DNA from: Candidatus Eiseniibacteriota bacterium
GTDB taxonomy: Bacteria; Eisenbacteria; RBG-16-71-46; JABDJR01
Assembly: GCA_013003415.1 (NCBI GenBank)
Contig: JABDJR010000391.1
Span: 1 to 7,775 of the forward strand
DNA length: 7,775 nt
Reading direction: 5' to 3'
Position 1 is the stretch's first letter, and every line of letters begins with the position of its first letter. Below are positions 1-6,499 of this stretch, one piece after another. The notes beneath the pieces were generated by a model. The model was not told the origin of the DNA and made no database searches. It worked only from the letters and a program-made list of their open reading frames with translations. The position numbers were made by a program, and so were the translations under genes.

Positions 1-1373
1 AGCGATGACTCTCCAGGTTTTGCTTTTCGCAAATGAACCAGAATGTTCTCGCAGATCACAATCCCCATGTCGACCATGGTCCCAATGGCAATCGCGATCC
101 CCGACAGCGCCACGATATTAGCGTCGACGCCAAACACACGCATTGCCACGAAACACATCAGAACCGCGAGCGGCAAAAGACCCGCAATGAGTAAGGAGCT
201 TCTGATGTGCATCACCATGATCAGGATTACGATAATGGTGACAAGAATCTCTTCGCTTAAGGCCGTGTCCAGCGTGCCCAAGGTTTCCTGAATCAGTTCG
301 GAACGGTCGTAGAAAGGAACCACCGTGAGCTGGCTGTGGGTTCCGTCGGGCAACGTTTTGGAAGGAAGACCGGGGGCCAGTTCGGCAATCTTTTCCTTCA
401 CGGCCTTGATCGCGGCCAGGGGATTGTCTCCGTATCGAACGACGACAACGCCACCAACCACTTCGGCACCGGCTTTGTCGAGAACGCCCCTTCGAAGAGC
501 TGGTCCCAGAGAAACATTGGCCACGTTCTTCACATAAACAGGCGCATTATCTTTGGCTTTGATCACCGACATCTCAATGTCGTCGAGAGACTTCACGAAA
601 CCCACGCCACGAATCACATACTCGGCACCATTTAGTTCAATCGTCCGCGCTCCGACATCCAAGTTAGACATGCGAACAGCGGCGAACACTTCTTCCAAGG
701 TAACGCCATAGGCCCGCATAGCATCGGGATCAACATCGACCTGATATTCCTGAACGAAACCGCCCACCGACGCTACTTCGCTGACTCCTTCGGCCGAAGT
801 GAGGGCGTAGCGCACATACCAATCTTGAACACTTCGGATCTCGTGAAGATCCCATCCTCCCGTGGGGTTTCCCTGGGGGTCGCGACCTTCAAGGGTGTAC
901 CAAAAAATCTGCCCCAGCGCGGTTGCATCGGGTCCTAGCGCGGGCTGCACCCCAACAGGAAGGGTGTTGGCGGGAAGACTGTTCAGCTTTTCCAGAATGC
1001 GCGTCCGAGACCAATAAAACTCCACGTCCTCATTGAAAATCACGTAGATGCTTGAGAACCCAAACATCGAGAAACTGCGCACGGTTTTCACACCGGGGAT
1101 TCCCAGCAAAGAAACGGTGAGAGGGTAGGAAATCTGATCCTCCACATCTTGAGGCGATCGTCCCTCCCAACGTGTGAAGACGATCTGTTGGTTCTCACCA
1201 ATGTCGGGAATCGCATCCACCGGCACCGGGTCTCGCGGAATGCCTCCGAGATCCCAGTCGAAGGGAGCTACCATCAATCCCCACCCCACGGTGAGGGCAA
1301 TTAGGATCATGACCACGAGCTTTCGCTCTAGGCAAAAGCGGATAAGACGATTGAGGAGGTTTGGGTTTTCCAT
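1..1373 (-). CDS. cusA: CusA-type heavy-metal RND efflux pump, N-terminal part (runs off left edge)
   Basis: Inner-membrane proton-driven pump subunit expected to export Cu(I)/Ag(I) through a CusCBA complex. Only the first 457 residues are in the window; the frame is open to the left edge. The start is the ATG at 1371-1373, preceded by AGGAG seven bases upstream. Visible landmarks are a first membrane helix (about residues 17-35), the family motif VDAIPDI (about 52-58), GPDATALGQ in the porter domain, ASVGGFVQEYQVDVDP, and the helix-4 motif GIAIAIGTMVDMGIV. In that motif D435 aligns with the proton-relay aspartate D405 of E. coli CusA. Compared with E. coli CusA there is an insertion of roughly a dozen residues before VDAIPDI. 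The ATG lies 10 bp after the cusB stop, so it is the last visible gene of the operon. The Met metal-binding triad of CusA would be further downstream and cannot be checked, so copper specificity is inferred from similarity and neighbours. Confidence 0.93.
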   Translation of the reverse strand, partial: MENPNLLNRLIRFCLERKLVVMILIALTVGWGLMVAPFDWDLGGIPRDPVPVDAIPDIGENQQIVFTRWEGRSPQDVEDQISYPLTVSLLGIPGVKTVRSFSMFGFSSIYVIFNEDVEFYWSRTRILEKLNSLPANTLPVGVQPALGPDATALGQIFWYTLEGRDPQGNPTGGWDLHEIRSVQDWYVRYALTSAEGVSEVASVGGFVQEYQVDVDPDAMRAYGVTLEEVFAAVRMSNLDVGARTIELNGAEYVIRGVGFVKSLDDIEMSVIKAKDNAPVYVKNVANVSLGPALRRGVLDKAGAEVVGGVVVVRYGDNPLAAIKAVKEKIAELAPGLPSKTLPDGTHSQLTVVPFYDRSELIQETLGTLDTALSEEILVTIIVILIMVMHIRSSLLIAGLLPLAVLMCFVAMRVFGVDANIVALSGIAIAIGTMVDMGIVICENILVHLRKAKPGESS

Positions 1374-1383
1374 GGCTTAGCTC

Positions 1384-3270
1384 CTAGTGGTTTCCGTGAT
1401 CCGCACCCGTTTTTGACGAGGTGCCGGCCACTAGGACTTCGGTTTGGGAACCGCACCGCAACATTTGTGATCCGTAGTACGGATTCAAAGTGCCTTCTTT
1501 AGCTTGGAGCCAGTCTGCGCCCGCCCCGTCGATTGCCATGGGGCAGTGGTAGACCAGAACCGGAGTCGCGCCGGAAGCCCCAAAAAGCCTGACCGTCTTG
1601 ATCATCTCTTGGGAGAGATCGAAGAAGGCAAGTCTCGCCGCGACAATCTCCTTGGCCGAAGAAATGCCCTCCGCCGCTTTCCTGAGATTGTTTTGAGCGT
1701 CGCCCCAGGGCGCATGACCGTCCGGCGGTAGGAGGCTGTGCTTTGGCTTCTGGATTACGGCGGGTAGACCCAACGCCGCTTGCTTGGCGCTCTCAAAGTC
1801 GTCCCCGCTCAGGGCGTTCCCCAACTCGAAATACAAATTAAGCACCGCGTCGAGTTGAGCTCTGAATTCCTCGGGAACGCCATCGATCGGAGTTACGGAC
1901 TGTGCAGTCTCCGCTTCTAAGTCTTTTGAACCTCCGGGTGTCGCGCCTGAAGTTCCGCCGTGATCGTGACCTGGGGCTGAGCCCCCACCATCGGGATTCA
2001 TCATGCTGCTCTTGGCTCGAATCTGAAGGGCGCTGTCGATTTTAAACGCCCCGTGAGAGACCACGAGATCGCCTTCATTCAGACCCTCCCGAACAACGTA
2101 GTAACCTCCGGCTCGCGGCCCCAGCACAACTTCCTCGCCGTAAAATTGACCTTCTTGTTCAGGGTCTGCAATGTAGACCAAAGCTCGTTTGCCGGTAATC
2201 AAAGGAGCAGACTCGGGAATGACTAAGGGCTCTTCGTTTCCGGTATCCGAAACACCCACTTCAACCACCGCGTGAGCAAACATGCCAGGCTTCAAACGTC
2301 CGTCATGATTCGAAACATTGACGCGAACCTTAACGCTTTGCGATTTCGGATTCAGGACAGGATCGATGAAGGCTACTTTTCCCTTAAAGAATTCACCGGG
2401 GTAGGCGTCGGAAACAAAACGAACGGTTTGGCCCCGTTGCATCCAGCCCAGGTCCGACTCATACACATCGAGCTGCAACCAAAGCGATGACAAGTTCGCC
2501 AAGGTGTAGATCGTTTGGCCGGTTTTGACGTAGGAACCCTCGGCTGCGTTTTTTTGCACCACGGTTCCCGTCATGGGGGCCGTGATCGAGACGTGGTCCG
2601 TAGGTGTGCTTTGGGTTTCCATGGCTTGAATCTGCTCTTGGCTCAGGCCCCAGAGTTTCAATCGCTCTCGCGCCGCGTTGACCGTTCGCTCCGAGGACCG
2701 CCGGGTCGACTCCAGGGTGCTTCCTGCCAAATCTGCGGCCGCCTTCTTGGCTGCGATCAGTTCTGCTTGGGCGCTGTAAAGTTCGGGGCTATAAATATCA
2801 AAAAGCTTCTGACCCTTCCGAACCACAACGCCCGTGTAGTCCACATAGAGACGATCAATGCGACCATCCACCCTTGCGGTGACGGCACGCGTTTCTGTTT
2901 CATCCGCCTCTAGCTTCCCTACCAAACGCAGCTCAAGACCCACGGCTTCCCGTTTGACTGCAGTGGTTTGAATCCCCGCGATCGCCTTCGCCGAGCGCGA
3001 CAAACTTAGCGTCCGAGGGCCACCGTCGTCGCCGGCATCGCTAACCAGAGGAATCAAATCCATGCCACAAAGAGGGCACTGGCCCGGGGTCGGCATTTGA
3101 ATCTGTGGGTGCATGGAGCATGTCCACACTTCGGCCTCTGCCGCGGGATCCGAGGTGGAGGGCGGCCCGGAGGCGGATTGGTTGCCTGTGGATTTTCCCA
3201 CCACAAAGGCCAACACCACGGCCAAAAGAAGGCCCATGATCCAAGCAATACGTTTGGTTGAGCTACTCAT
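1384..3270 (-). CDS. cusB: CusB-type periplasmic adaptor with N-terminal heavy-metal-binding and C-terminal DUF3347-like domains
   Basis: Membrane-fusion protein of 628 residues linking the RND pump to the outer-membrane factor; E. coli CusB has about 400. An N-terminal membrane anchor or signal (about 8-25) is followed by a heavy-metal-binding domain at 49-74, with C51-S-M-H54-P and C65-P-L-C68-G-M70. The HlyD-type core follows: first lipoyl half about 130-160 (DGRIDRLYVDYTGVVVRKGQ), alpha hairpin about 161-225, second lipoyl half with APMTGTVVQK, then beta-barrel and membrane-proximal domains to about 415. A Gly/Ser linker carries a GHDHGG patch near 434-439. The last part (about 465-617) resembles DUF3347, with CPM at 576-578, NPYYG at 596-600 and M603-x-x-C606-G; the protein ends in ADHGNH. 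The start overlaps the previous stop by one base (TAATG), with GAGG eight bases upstream. The extra domains probably bind Cu/Ag and may do the job of a CusF chaperone (inference). Confidence 0.93.
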   Translation of the reverse strand: MSSSTKRIAWIMGLLLAVVLAFVVGKSTGNQSASGPPSTSDPAAEAEVWTCSMHPQIQMPTPGQCPLCGMDLIPLVSDAGDDGGPRTLSLSRSAKAIAGIQTTAVKREAVGLELRLVGKLEADETETRAVTARVDGRIDRLYVDYTGVVVRKGQKLFDIYSPELYSAQAELIAAKKAAADLAGSTLESTRRSSERTVNAARERLKLWGLSQEQIQAMETQSTPTDHVSITAPMTGTVVQKNAAEGSYVKTGQTIYTLANLSSLWLQLDVYESDLGWMQRGQTVRFVSDAYPGEFFKGKVAFIDPVLNPKSQSVKVRVNVSNHDGRLKPGMFAHAVVEVGVSDTGNEEPLVIPESAPLITGKRALVYIADPEQEGQFYGEEVVLGPRAGGYYVVREGLNEGDLVVSHGAFKIDSALQIRAKSSMMNPDGGGSAPGHDHGGTSGATPGGSKDLEAETAQSVTPIDGVPEEFRAQLDAVLNLYFELGNALSGDDFESAKQAALGLPAVIQKPKHSLLPPDGHAPWGDAQNNLRKAAEGISSAKEIVAARLAFFDLSQEMIKTVRLFGASGATPVLVYHCPMAIDGAGADWLQAKEGTLNPYYGSQMLRCGSQTEVLVAGTSSKTGADHGNH

Positions 3271-4646
3271 TAGTTCATCCTCGTTTCGCCTGAAACCAAG
3301 ACTCCGCCCACGAGGCGGTTCAGTTTGGCTAAGGCTTTAGCTCTAGTTACAAGAGCCTGTTCGAAGTTCAGTTCAAATTCCAAAAGCGTACGCTGGCTGT
3401 CGACCAAGTCTAAGAACTTGATTTCGTTCGCAGCAAAAGCGCGTTCACTAACCTCAAGAGACTGGCGAGCTTTGGGAAGGAGGGTGGTTGCAAACAAATC
3501 AATTCTCCGTTCTGCATCTCGAAACTTGAAATGGGCCTGTTCAAGCTCAGCCAACAACCGGCTCTCCAACTGGTCTAGCTCTTCCGCTTTGGCGCTTACA
3601 TTTGCCCGAGCCTCCCGCTTTTGTGACCCGTTCTTGTTAAGCCAAATCGGAAGCGTGATCGCCGCCATGACCACCGCCGCATCTTTCCCGCTGTCAAGTA
3701 AGCTTGGAGAAACCGCTTCACCCGTGTCGATGTACTCCACCCCTAGGGTGAGATTGGGTATCGTGCTCCGGTTCGCAAGCTTCGAGGCGAACTCCGTTTT
3801 CTTCAACTCATAGAGAGTCGCGTTCAGCTCCGGATTTTCTCGTCGCAACCAACCCTTTAACTCGGCTGATGACGGAATTGAACCCGGGCTTGGAAGCGAC
3901 GCCGGCGCCGAATACTCGTGACTTGTATCTGAACTTAATTCTGCACTCATCATGGCGATCAACGGTTCCTTCGCGTCTCGCAAGGTACGGAGTCGGTCTT
4001 CGAGTTTGGCCAACTCCACTTGAGCCCGTACCACCGAGGCCTGGGAAGCCTTGCCAGCCGCGTATTGGCTTAGAGCCACCGATTCCAATTGCTCCATGAG
4101 GGAGAGGTTCTCTTCGGTGATCTGGACGGATCGCGCCAAGAAGTAGTAGTCAAACCAAAGCTCTGAAAGTCGGAGTTCGAGATTCTGTTCCGCTTTGCGA
4201 ACATGCGCTTCCATCACCCGTGCCTGGTTAGCAGCGATGTCCCCCCGTGGGCCAAGCTTGCCAAGGGGAATGGTCTGGGCGAGTCCAAATTTCTGGTTCT
4301 GAGGGCCTAAGCGAGTCTCTACCGATTGAAGGAAGTTTGCGTAGGTGAGTTTGGGGTCCGGCAAGGTGCGGGCACCGGCGATACCCTCAATCGCAGCCTC
4401 CCATCGTTCGTAGGCAGCTTGAATCCCGTGGTTCTCCAACTTTGCGCGCTGCAAAAGCTCGCTTAGAGACCCAATGCGCTCGAGGCTCTTGCTTGGAGCC
4501 GATTTTGGTTCGGCGGCCGGGCGCTCTACCCGACTGGCTTCTTCCCAGGAAACCCGAGCAAGCTTTTCACCGCTTGTTGCGCACCCCGAGGCCAACGCAA
4601 TCATTGCAAGAAAGACCCACCGCTGTATTTGTGGGGAAGCTACCAT
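3270..4646 (-). CDS. cusC: CusC/TolC-type outer-membrane efflux lipoprotein
   Basis: Outer-membrane factor of 458 residues, close to the length of E. coli CusC, forming the trimeric exit duct of the tripartite pump. The N-terminus has a hydrophobic stretch (about 10-20) ending in a lipobox-like LASG|C with Cys22, so it is probably lipid-anchored. The rest is the two-repeat OEP architecture. It is rich in long Ala/Glu/Leu helices typical of the periplasmic coiled-coil tunnel, for example RLSELWFDYYFLARSVQ and, in repeat two, LEQAHFKFRDAERRIDLF. The segment SERAFAANEIKFLDLVDSQR near the C-terminus is characteristic of metal-RND outer-membrane factors. The start ATG lies inside the last codons of the upstream gene (7-bp overlap, ATGGTAG), with GGAG eight bases upstream. 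Its stop overlaps the cusB start, giving strong coupling. Substrate choice is set by the partners rather than by this protein, so the cusC name rests on context. Confidence 0.9.
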   Translation of the reverse strand: MVASPQIQRWVFLAMIALASGCATSGEKLARVSWEEASRVERPAAEPKSAPSKSLERIGSLSELLQRAKLENHGIQAAYERWEAAIEGIAGARTLPDPKLTYANFLQSVETRLGPQNQKFGLAQTIPLGKLGPRGDIAANQARVMEAHVRKAEQNLELRLSELWFDYYFLARSVQITEENLSLMEQLESVALSQYAAGKASQASVVRAQVELAKLEDRLRTLRDAKEPLIAMMSAELSSDTSHEYSAPASLPSPGSIPSSAELKGWLRRENPELNATLYELKKTEFASKLANRSTIPNLTLGVEYIDTGEAVSPSLLDSGKDAAVVMAAITLPIWLNKNGSQKREARANVSAKAEELDQLESRLLAELEQAHFKFRDAERRIDLFATTLLPKARQSLEVSERAFAANEIKFLDLVDSQRTLLEFELNFEQALVTRAKALAKLNRLVGGVLVSGETRMN

Positions 4647-5395
4647 TTGTAGTACTCCATTCCAAAGATAAGCATGCCGCCGAAATGACCGGCAACACCA
4701 ACTAGGCCGGCAACAATGGCCAAGGAAATAAACGCGATTTTCTGGCGAATCAAAGTAGGACTACGCCAATGGCGCTCTGAAAGGACGAGGGCTACAAGAG
4801 ACAAAATCGCGGCCGTCGTTCCTAGCCAACGATGAAACTCCAAAGTCTTGAGAAGTTCCCCCGAGTAGGTCGCCTGACTCCACGCTGACCACCCGAGTAA
4901 GGCGGCCAGAACGGTCACCGGTGCCCCCCACAGGATCAAGTACCGAGACACGATCAGGTAGTCTCTTCTTTTTGTTGCTAGGGACAAACCGGCAAACAGA
5001 CAGGAGAACATCAACATTGCAATCGGAAAGTGAACCACCACAGGGTGAAACTTCCCCGCAAATCTCAGGGTTCGATCTTTTGTCGCTAGCGGAGCTTGGG
5101 CAGCGTTCCCGTGATCAGATTCGTGATCGTGCCCTTTCGAAGGGATGGACGCGAGTCGAGCCGTGTAACTCCCCGGATCCTTTAGGAACATCCTGCGGCA
5201 TCGCTGGCAGCAGAAATAGACGGTTCGGCCCTCGAACTCAGCATAGATCGCCTCGTCTACAGGCTCCCCTTCGGTTACCGGACAGGTTTCGTTGATCCCC
5301 GCCCCGCCGGACTCATCCGCAAACAGCAAGTTTGCTGATGAGCCTAGCGAAATTAGGACCGTCAAAAGTAGAAGCAGGCGTTTGTTGCGTGCCAT
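4640..5395 (-). CDS. YHS-like metal-binding domain fused to DUF2231-like four-helix membrane protein
   Basis: A 251-residue envelope protein. A signal peptide or first helix (about 6-26, ending LLFA|DE) precedes a YHS/TRASH-like domain. The domain contains C38-P-V and then Y60-F-C62-C63-x-x-C66, a cysteine pattern that usually binds Cu, Zn or similar ions. A His-rich linker follows (GHDHESDHG, 88-96). The C-terminal half has four predicted membrane helices (roughly 119-139, 151-171, 188-206, 219-237). It carries the DUF2231-like signature H117-P-V-V-V-H122-F-P-I, then FH188RW and GH237FGG. The signal peptide and topology put the YHS part in the periplasm (inferred). The start ATG at 5393-5395 has AGAGG seven bases upstream. 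The gene lies 30 bp after the lipoprotein gene and overlaps cusC by 7 bp, so it belongs to the efflux operon. The biochemical role is unknown. Paired intramembrane histidines could bind heme or metal, which I infer from spacing alone. Confidence 0.85.
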   Translation of the reverse strand: MARNKRLLLLLTVLISLGSSANLLFADESGGAGINETCPVTEGEPVDEAIYAEFEGRTVYFCCQRCRRMFLKDPGSYTARLASIPSKGHDHESDHGNAAQAPLATKDRTLRFAGKFHPVVVHFPIAMLMFSCLFAGLSLATKRRDYLIVSRYLILWGAPVTVLAALLGWSAWSQATYSGELLKTLEFHRWLGTTAAILSLVALVLSERHWRSPTLIRQKIAFISLAIVAGLVGVAGHFGGMLIFGMEYYKW

Positions 5396-5425
5396 GATTA
5401 GACCTCTCGTTTTGCGATCACGAGG

Positions 5426-5776
5426 TTAGTGATCGTGAGTCGAGTGATCATGATCCGATCCGTGACCCTCCAGGGCCTCGTCTAGCTTGGCTAGAGCGGC
5501 GGCGGGATCAGCATCTACTTCCTTCACACACATCTTGCAACAGAGTCGGACGAGGCGACCTTCAACCATGTAGTTGAATGGCTCTCCCATATCCCCACCC
5601 AACTCATCCCCGCTGATCACACAGGTTTTTAGGGGATAGGCAGCAACCTGAGCATCCATGTCGGCCTGATCCGTCATTTCGGTGGCAGGTTTTGAATTAT
5701 CCGTAGTTTCGGATTGTTTGTTGCATGAAGCAAAGGCCACCGCTAAGACTAGGGCAGCAAAGGTTAATTTTCGCAT
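5426..5776 (-). CDS. Small YHS/TRASH-like metal-binding lipoprotein with His-rich tail
   Basis: A 116-residue putative lipoprotein. I choose the ATG at 5774-5776 because GGAG ends six bases upstream of it and it leaves a compact signal, MRKLTFAALVLAVAFAS|C, with Cys18 as the lipidated residue. Longer in-frame starts exist (ATG at 5782, TTG at 5797), but the ATG at 5782 abuts the GGAG with no spacer. After an acidic linker the body has YPLKTCVISGDELG (C52) and then RLVRLCCKMCVKEV (C79, C80, C83). This is a YHS/TRASH-like C...CCxxC pattern similar to the one in the next gene. The tail GHGSDHDHSTHDH adds six His residues able to bind metal. It probably buffers or presents metal ions in the periplasm near the pump. 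It lies 30 bp before the YHS-membrane gene, so co-transcription is likely. Substrate and membrane side are inferred. Confidence 0.82.
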   Translation of the reverse strand: MRKLTFAALVLAVAFASCNKQSETTDNSKPATEMTDQADMDAQVAAYPLKTCVISGDELGGDMGEPFNYMVEGRLVRLCCKMCVKEVDADPAAALAKLDEALEGHGSDHDHSTHDH

Positions 5777-5782
5777 TGTCAT

Positions 5783-5786
5783 CTCC
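5783..5786 (-). promoter_or_regulatory. Ribosome-binding site GGAG deciding the lipoprotein start
   Basis: GGAG on the minus strand lies six bases before the ATG at 5776 and directly abuts the ATG at 5782. Spacing favours the 5776 start, which also gives the better lipoprotein signal peptide. Confidence 0.65.
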
Positions 5787-5829
5787 AGGGGCTCCAAAGG
5801 TTATGTCCTTGGGGCGGTCTGTATCAATC

Positions 5830-5858
5830 TGTCGAGATTCCCCAAACGGGGATCGACA
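5830..5858 (-). other. Strong RNA hairpin in the leader of the lipoprotein gene
   Basis: Arms TGTCGA (5830-5835) plus TCCCC (5839-5843) pair perfectly with GGGGA (5848-5852) plus TCGACA (5853-5858). The result is an 11-bp stem with an AAAC loop (GTTT in the minus-strand transcript) and a three-base bulge (5836-5838). It lies between the cysteine-rich gene and the lipoprotein gene, about 53 bases upstream of the lipoprotein ATG. No U-run follows on either strand, so it is not a standard intrinsic terminator. It may be an RNA-processing or stability element, an attenuator part, or a DNA operator. Confidence 0.5.
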
Positions 5859-5936
5859 TGAGTCATTCTCAGAATTGCGAGAGTACCGTCGAGGCGTTCT
5901 ATCGCGGTCCGATCAGATTATTCTTAGATTGGAGAT

Positions 5937-6380
5937 TTAGATAAGGAAGGATGAGTGGAGGATGTAGAAAGGCCTAGCAAGTTTGGGGGGACCTCGCAAA
6001 GTCTTCGTTTCGAGAACGCTGCGCGAAGAAATGACCAAGTCGATCCGAGCACTGGGAAGCGCAACTGGATAGACCGTCAGCTTGTTCAGTTCTACACTTG
6101 CCGAATTTAAGGCGGTCAGGGATTTCGTGTCAAAGCGTTGCTCACAAGGCGCGGTTCCGATCTGAATTCGATCAGAACTGGTGGTCGCTTCCAAAACACT
6201 TGCTTGGTCTGGAGCCGCACAGCAACTCTTAGTCTCGGAGTCGGGCGGGGTCATGCTCTCGCAGCAAGGGCGATCACCGGGCGCTTCGCAAATACAGACG
6301 GCAAACACCGGCACTGCTTGCATGAGCAAGAGACCAACCACGCTGAGGAGTGTGATGAATTGTTTGTTTCGCTTTTGCAT
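5937..6380 (-). CDS. Small exported cysteine-rich protein of unknown function
   Basis: I do not recognise this 147-residue protein. The start chosen is the ATG at 6378-6380. It gives a classic signal peptide, with basic MQKRNKQF, a hydrophobic core and a cleavage site after AVPVFA (residue 27). An in-frame GTG at 6411-6413 would add 11 residues before the signal and has no ribosome-binding site. The predicted mature N-terminus is immediately cysteine-rich: C29-I-C31, C39-C40, C53-C54, then C79. The remaining 65 or so residues have no cysteine and look low in regular structure, ending in a Pro-rich RGPPKLARP segment and a hydrophobic tail. It is the first gene after the repeat-bearing spacer and 160 bp before the lipoprotein gene, all on one strand. 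The CxC and paired CC motifs suggest thiolate metal binding or disulfides in the periplasm. The context favours Cu(I)/Ag(I) binding or sensing, but this is inference. Confidence 0.7.
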   Translation of the reverse strand: MQKRNKQFITLLSVVGLLLMQAVPVFAVCICEAPGDRPCCESMTPPDSETKSCCAAPDQASVLEATTSSDRIQIGTAPCEQRFDTKSLTALNSASVELNKLTVYPVALPSARIDLVISSRSVLETKTLRGPPKLARPFYILHSSFLI

Positions 6381-6499
6381 TTGCTTACCGTTGATAACTA
6401 TACCGTACCTCACAGGGCCTATTCCAGTTATCGGTTACCGTTACCCTACTCCTTACTTCGCAGGCAAGACATACACCTAAACCCCTGACAGCAAACAGA
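6381..6499 (-). promoter_or_regulatory. Intergenic spacer with inverted and tandem repeats, candidate promoter/operator
   Basis: This 119-bp spacer precedes the cysteine-rich gene. On the plus strand GATAACT (6393-6399) is mirrored by AGTTATC (6426-6432) across 26 bp. Next to the second arm lie the palindrome CGGTTACCG (6432-6440) and a tandem GTTACC repeat (6434-6445). Read on the minus strand, TATAGT (6402-6397) could be a -10 box, with a poor GGAATA -35-like hexamer 17 bp upstream. That would leave a leader of only about ten bases. No hairpin plus U-run follows the pump stop, so read-through from the upstream pump is also possible. The symmetry suggests a regulator site, but I cannot match it to a known copper operator. 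Confidence 0.4.

Noticed and set aside
2515..2913. 132-codon open frame on the plus strand
   Set aside because: It is antisense to the HlyD core of cusB, with no domain, signal or ribosome-binding support.
3325..3813. 162-codon open frame on the plus strand
   Set aside because: It lies wholly antisense to cusC, which has clear family features; the translation is Ser/Arg-rich with no recognisable motif.
4921..5295. 124-codon open frame on the plus strand
   Set aside because: It is antisense to the YHS-DUF2231 gene, whose signal peptide, motifs and operon overlaps are convincing.
5777..5797. Upstream TTG (5797) and ATG (5782) starts for the lipoprotein
   Set aside because: GGAG is correctly spaced only for the ATG at 5776, and the shorter form gives the normal lipoprotein signal.
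5830..5858. Intrinsic terminator
   Set aside because: The stem is strong, but no run of T follows on either strand.
6381..6413. GTG start at 6413 for the cysteine-rich protein
   Set aside because: It would put 11 non-hydrophobic residues before the basic signal-peptide start and has no ribosome-binding site; it also overlaps the candidate promoter.
6449..6454. AAGGAG on the minus strand as ribosome-binding site of an extra small gene
   Set aside because: No start codon lies at a suitable distance downstream and the local frames close quickly.
6138..6488. Plus-strand frames across the cysteine-rich gene and the spacer
   Set aside because: Two overlapping plus-strand frames exist, but neither shows signal or domain features, while the minus-strand protein has a clean signal peptide and cysteine motifs.
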